From the NCBI GenBank assembly GCA_039927975.1, contig JBDSTZ010000640.1, positions 1 through 6,800 on the forward strand: a DNA stretch of 6,800 nt, in the 5' to 3' direction. How positions within the stretch are numbered: the stretch's first letter is position 1; each line of letters opens with the position of its first letter. The DNA comes from JBDSTZ01 sp039927975. Its GTDB lineage: Bacteria; Pseudomonadota; Gammaproteobacteria; Burkholderiales; Burkholderiaceae_D. This document shows positions 6,078 to 6,800 of this stretch, one piece after another. A program made the position numbers and the translations under genes. The notes beneath the pieces were generated by a model. The model saw only the letters and a program-made list of their open reading frames with translations. It ran no database searches and was not told the DNA's origin.

Positions 6078-6800
6078 ATGCACGCGGCCAGAATCGACTA
6101 CCTGCTGCGCCAGGGCGACAACGCCCTGATCCTGTCGCAGCAGCTCGCGCGCCTGTGCGGCAAGGGGCCGGCGCTGGAAGAAGACATGGCCCTCACCAAC
6201 GTCGCGCTCGACCTGCTCGGCCAGGCCCGCCTGTGGCTCGGCTACGCCGGCGAACTCGAAGGCCGCGGCCGCGACGAAGACAACCTGGCCTTCCTGCGCG
6301 ACGCGCACGAGATGCGCTGCTGCCTGCTGGTCGAACAGCCCAACGGCAATTACGCCGACACCCTGATGCGCCAGTTCTATTTCGACAGCTGGCACTACTT
6401 CCTCATGCGCGGCCTGACGACGTCGAGCGACCCACGGATCGCCGCCATCGCCGACAAGGCCCTCAAGGAAGTCACCTACCATCTGCGCCGCAGCGGCGAC
6501 CTGATCGTCCGCCTCGGCGACGGCAGCGCCGAGAGCCACGCCAAGACCCAGGCCGCCGCCGACGCGCTGTGGATGTACAGTGGCGAGATGTTCATCGCCG
6601 ACGATATCGACCGCGCCATGGTGACGGAGCGCGTCGCACCGCCGGCGGACGGCCTGCGCGCCGACTTCCTCGCCCACGTCGCCACCATCTTCGAGGAAGC
6701 CACCCTGGTCATGCCGTCGCCCGACAGCTGGATGCAAAGCGGCGGCAAGCAGGGCCGCCATACCGAGCACCTTGGCTACATCCTGGCCGAAATGCAGTTC
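6078..6800 (+). CDS. paaC: Phenylacetyl-CoA 1,2-epoxidase structural subunit PaaC (3' end cut by window)
   Basis: PaaC is the ferritin-like partner of PaaA; it keeps the fold but lacks a working diiron site and is needed for a stable, active complex. The reading frame is open from ATG 6078 to the last base, 241 codons. Matches to the family include RQGDNALILSQQLARLCG (11-28), MALTNVALDLLGQARLWLGYAGEL (37-60), VEQPNGNYADTLMRQF (85-100), KEVTYHLRRSGDLIVRLGDG (130-149), and HTEHLGYILAEMQ (228-240) near the C-terminus. Only about a dozen residues should be missing, since E. coli PaaC has 248. The start is not settled: an in-frame GTG at 6066 overlaps the paaB stop (GTGA) and would add four residues. 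Neither start has a good ribosome site, so translation probably depends on coupling to paaB. The truncation comes from the window edge, not from damage. Confidence 0.94.
   Translation, partial: MHAARIDYLLRQGDNALILSQQLARLCGKGPALEEDMALTNVALDLLGQARLWLGYAGELEGRGRDEDNLAFLRDAHEMRCCLLVEQPNGNYADTLMRQFYFDSWHYFLMRGLTTSSDPRIAAIADKALKEVTYHLRRSGDLIVRLGDGSAESHAKTQAAADALWMYSGEMFIADDIDRAMVTERVAPPADGLRADFLAHVATIFEEATLVMPSPDSWMQSGGKQGRHTEHLGYILAEMQF

Noticed and set aside
6018..6770. Minus-strand open frame of 250 residues opposite paaC
   Set aside because: PaaC is strongly supported on the plus strand; the antisense frame has no family resemblance.

Overview
The window reads as ordinary chromosomal DNA of a GC-rich proteobacterium. 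Codon third positions are dominated by G and C, and the gene content (a Tat-exported TRAP binding protein, a PaaX regulator and a paaABC catabolic cluster) fits the Betaproteobacteria, perhaps the Burkholderiales/Oxalobacteraceae. That placement is inferred from codon style and general protein resemblance only. No tRNA, rRNA, CRISPR array, insertion sequence or phage gene is visible.

Left part (1-2123): a Tat-exported, TakP/FcbT1-like TRAP transporter binding protein is followed four bases later by a secreted protein of unknown function, probably in one transcript. The DctQ and DctM membrane subunits are not in the window. A hairpin at 2129-2156 lies between this unit and the convergent gene that follows.

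Middle part (2189-3721): an M14 carboxypeptidase of the cytosolic-carboxypeptidase-like type lies on the minus strand. Divergent from it is a small DUF2442 protein on the plus strand.

Right part (3766-6800): the PaaX repressor gene on the minus strand is divergent from paaA, paaB and paaC on the plus strand. PaaABC form the oxygenase part of the enzyme that turns phenylacetyl-CoA into its ring-1,2-epoxide, the committed step of aerobic phenylacetate breakdown. The 106-base gap between paaX and paaA holds a plausible paaA promoter and GATTC/GAATC half-sites resembling the known PaaX operator. The expected circuit is that PaaX represses paaABC, and perhaps itself, until phenylacetyl-CoA relieves repression. 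paaA, paaB and paaC are very tightly packed (ATGA overlap, then an 8-base gap or a GTGA overlap). paaC runs off the window about a dozen codons before its expected end.

I found no clearly new biological system. The points most worth a second look are the PaaX-type operator with longer spacing than the E. coli site, a possible compensated frameshift in the unknown secreted protein, and the TRAP binding protein without visible membrane partners.
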